Assembly (NCBI GenBank): GCA_018897395.1
Contig: JAHIKV010000230.1
Location: 1 to 22,562 of the forward strand
Source of the DNA: Planctomycetota bacterium
Lineage (GTDB): Bacteria > Planctomycetota > Planctomycetia > Pirellulales > Thermoguttaceae
Direction: 5' to 3'
DNA: 22,562 nt
Shown here: positions 21,123 to 22,562 of the stretch, piece by piece
How positions within the stretch are numbered: the stretch's first letter is position 1
Layout of the letters: the number at the start of each line of letters is the position of its first letter
Translations under genes and position numbers: made by a program
The notes under the pieces: generated by a model
The model's input: only the letters and a program-made list of their open reading frames with translations
The model's database searches: none
Told to the model about the DNA's origin: nothing

Positions 21123-22562
21123 CTACCGCCCGAAGCCGACGAAGAAGCTGAAGACCTCGAAGCGGTCGCCCGGCTCCCAACAGACCGGGAAGGCGAAGTC
21201 CAGGGCGATCGGCGCCGGCCCCATCGCCGGCACGCAAACCCGCAACCCGAAGCCCGGGGCCACGCGATACCTGTTGCTCCAGTCGCCGATTGTCGGCTCG
21301 ATCGTGCCGGTGTCGCAGAAGACCACGCCGCGGATCATGTCGTCGGCGGTGATGGGGAACAGGTATTCGGCCGAGGCGAGGAGTTGGAACTGTCCGCCGA
21401 CGAACACGTTGCCGCCGGTCGCCGCGCTGAAGACGTGCGGAGACGCCCCGCGGAACTCGAAGCCGCGGAGGCTGGAGAAGCCGCCGGCGTAGAAGTGTTC
21501 GTAGATCGGCGTGTCGTCGCCGGTGTAGCCCGCCCGCGAGGCCAGGCTCAACACGTGGCGTCCCGATCCGTCGGGGCGTTCGTAGAGCGTGAAATACTTC
21601 CGCAGGTCGATCTCCGCCCGCGGATAGGTGAACGAGCCGATCACCTGCTCGATCGACATCTCGATCAGGTGTCCTTCGGTGGCCAGGAAGGCGTTGTCTC
21701 GCTTGTCGCGCGCCAGCGACACTTGGAAACCGTGCAGCGCCAGGTCGCGGCCGGTCACTTCGGCAAAATCGGGCAGAGTCGGGTCGATCGTATCGAGGAT
21801 GTTGATCTTCGCCCCGCGATAGGCGACGCTGCCGGAGAGGTCCGGGGCGAACTGATAGCCCAAGGCCACTCGTCCGCCGATCCGTTGCTCGAACCATTCG
21901 CGGTAGCTGCGGTTGTAGTAGTAACCGCTCAGACCCATGCTGACCTGCGAACCGAACAGATACGGATCCTGGAAGTTTATCATGTAGCGTTGTAACTGTG
22001 TGCCGGGCACGGCCTCGAGTCGGAACCGCTGGCCCGCGCCGCGGAAGGCCGTCGCGTTGCGGATGTCTTCCCAACTTCGGGGAAAGCGGGTCCAATCGAA
22101 GTTCTGCTCGTCCAACACGATCTGGCCGACCAGCCCGGCGTCGGAGTTTATACCCACGCCGAACATCATCCGGCCGGTCATCGCCTCGTGGGCCAAGACC
22201 TCGAAATCGAGCGTCCGCAGCGTGTCGCCGCCGTCGGGCGGACCGCCGATGAAGGGGGAGCTTTCGTCGAAGATCGGACCCGGCACATAAGGCCCTTCCG
22301 GCGAATCGACCGGCCGCGTGGCGCCTTGACGCGGCCACCTTTGGGCTACGTATTCCGGCGCACGTTGAGTGGTGGAGTTGTGGGGAGACGTGCCGTCGTC
22401 CGAGGAAACGCCCCGCGACTGCGTCGTGGGGGTTGGAGAATGCGATCGCGGCAGCGAGGCCGGATTGACCTGCCCCGCGTTGGGCGTGTACTGCGTGCGG
22501 ATCACTCCGTCGAGCGGTTTCCGCCGCTGCGAGAGGACGTCGGTCAGTTCCTGGGTCGCCCG
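21123..22562 (-). CDS. BamA/Omp85-family outer-membrane assembly protein, C-terminal part
   Basis: The C-terminal 479 residues of an Omp85 protein; the start lies beyond the window edge and the frame is open to base 22562. Such proteins insert beta-barrel proteins in the outer membrane. A Ser/Thr/Pro-rich linker (about residues 25-95 of the visible part) precedes the barrel. The barrel shows alternating strands, the conserved loop-6 motif SSLRGFEFRG, the FCDTGT strand, and the typical last strand with aromatic residues (FEVFSFFVGFGR). POTRA domains should lie upstream. An in-frame GTG at 22505 exists but would remove the POTRA region and is not credible as the true start. The long linker between POTRA and barrel is unusual for BamA and may be a planctomycete trait. 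TamA-like function cannot be excluded. Confidence 0.88.
   Translation of the reverse strand, partial: RATQELTDVLSQRRKPLDGVIRTQYTPNAGQVNPASLPRSHSPTPTTQSRGVSSDDGTSPHNSTTQRAPEYVAQRWPRQGATRPVDSPEGPYVPGPIFDESSPFIGGPPDGGDTLRTLDFEVLAHEAMTGRMMFGVGINSDAGLVGQIVLDEQNFDWTRFPRSWEDIRNATAFRGAGQRFRLEAVPGTQLQRYMINFQDPYLFGSQVSMGLSGYYYNRSYREWFEQRIGGRVALGYQFAPDLSGSVAYRGAKINILDTIDPTLPDFAEVTGRDLALHGFQVSLARDKRDNAFLATEGHLIEMSIEQVIGSFTYPRAEIDLRKYFTLYERPDGSGRHVLSLASRAGYTGDDTPIYEHFYAGGFSSLRGFEFRGASPHVFSAATGGNVFVGGQFQLLASAEYLFPITADDMIRGVVFCDTGTIEPTIGDWSNRYRVAPGFGLRVCVPAMGPAPIALDFAFPVCWEPGDRFEVFSFFVGFGR

Overview
The window looks like chromosomal DNA from a planctomycete (Planctomycetota, probably near Pirellulales). This rests on high-GC coding, many starts without a Shine-Dalgarno, a planctomycete-type kinase-like membrane protein, a PEP-CTERM tail relic, and dense GTTTAGCC...GGCTAAAC, GTGGCAC...GTGCCAC and GGGATTA-type repeats. 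The taxonomic call is inference; there is no rRNA in the window.

Layout. 1-263: palindromic repeats. 264-1484 (-): Wzz-like chain-length protein. 1767-3083 (+): ahcY. 3141-3581 (+): small PD-(D/E)XK-like protein in a repeat-bounded slot. 3622-4959 (+): DUF1015 protein. 5057-5140: three parS-like sites. 5468-6577 (+): parB. 6636-6827: nested inverted-repeat (MITE-like) element. 6907-6981 (+): tRNA-Pro(TGG). 7008-7636 (+): VapBC-type toxin-antitoxin pair. 8152-10428 (+): pseudokinase / membrane segment / beta-helix-like protein. 10551-11069 (-): Nudix hydrolase. 11145-11819 (-): aat. 11825-11930: long GGGATTA array. 11997-15413 (-): giant MscS/MscK-type channel. 15414-16239: repeat-rich gap with a PEP-CTERM relic. 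16240-16826 (+): ParDE-type pair. 16990-18813 (+): rpsA with six S1 domains. 19065-19928 (+): sigma-70 family factor. 20117-20344 (+): 75-aa protein, probably from a leaderless mRNA. 20488-21012 (+): apt. 21123-22562 (-): C-terminal part of a BamA/Omp85 protein, cut by the window edge.

Most genes are housekeeping: methyl cycle and adenine salvage (ahcY, apt), translation and protein turnover (rpsA, aat, tRNA), transcription (sigma), segregation (parB/parS), and envelope (Wzz-like, MscS, BamA). I see no defence island, prophage, CRISPR array or full transposon. Two small toxin-antitoxin pairs and the nuclease-like gene are the accessory cargo.

The most unusual feature is the repeat system. 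At least fourteen short tracts share an exact 7-bp period but differ in sequence (GGGATTA, GGGACTC, GGGGTCA, AAATCCC, CCCTCTC, GGTTCAA, CACTANC). They sit directly against stop codons, often overlapping a TAG, and directly against start codons. They also lie in frame inside one gene. A second repeat class, short palindromic elements, is also found in frame inside genes (Wzz-like, DUF1015, pseudokinase) and supplies the stop codons of the Nudix and MscS genes. Together these suggest an active process that drops short repeats into gene borders and protein linkers.
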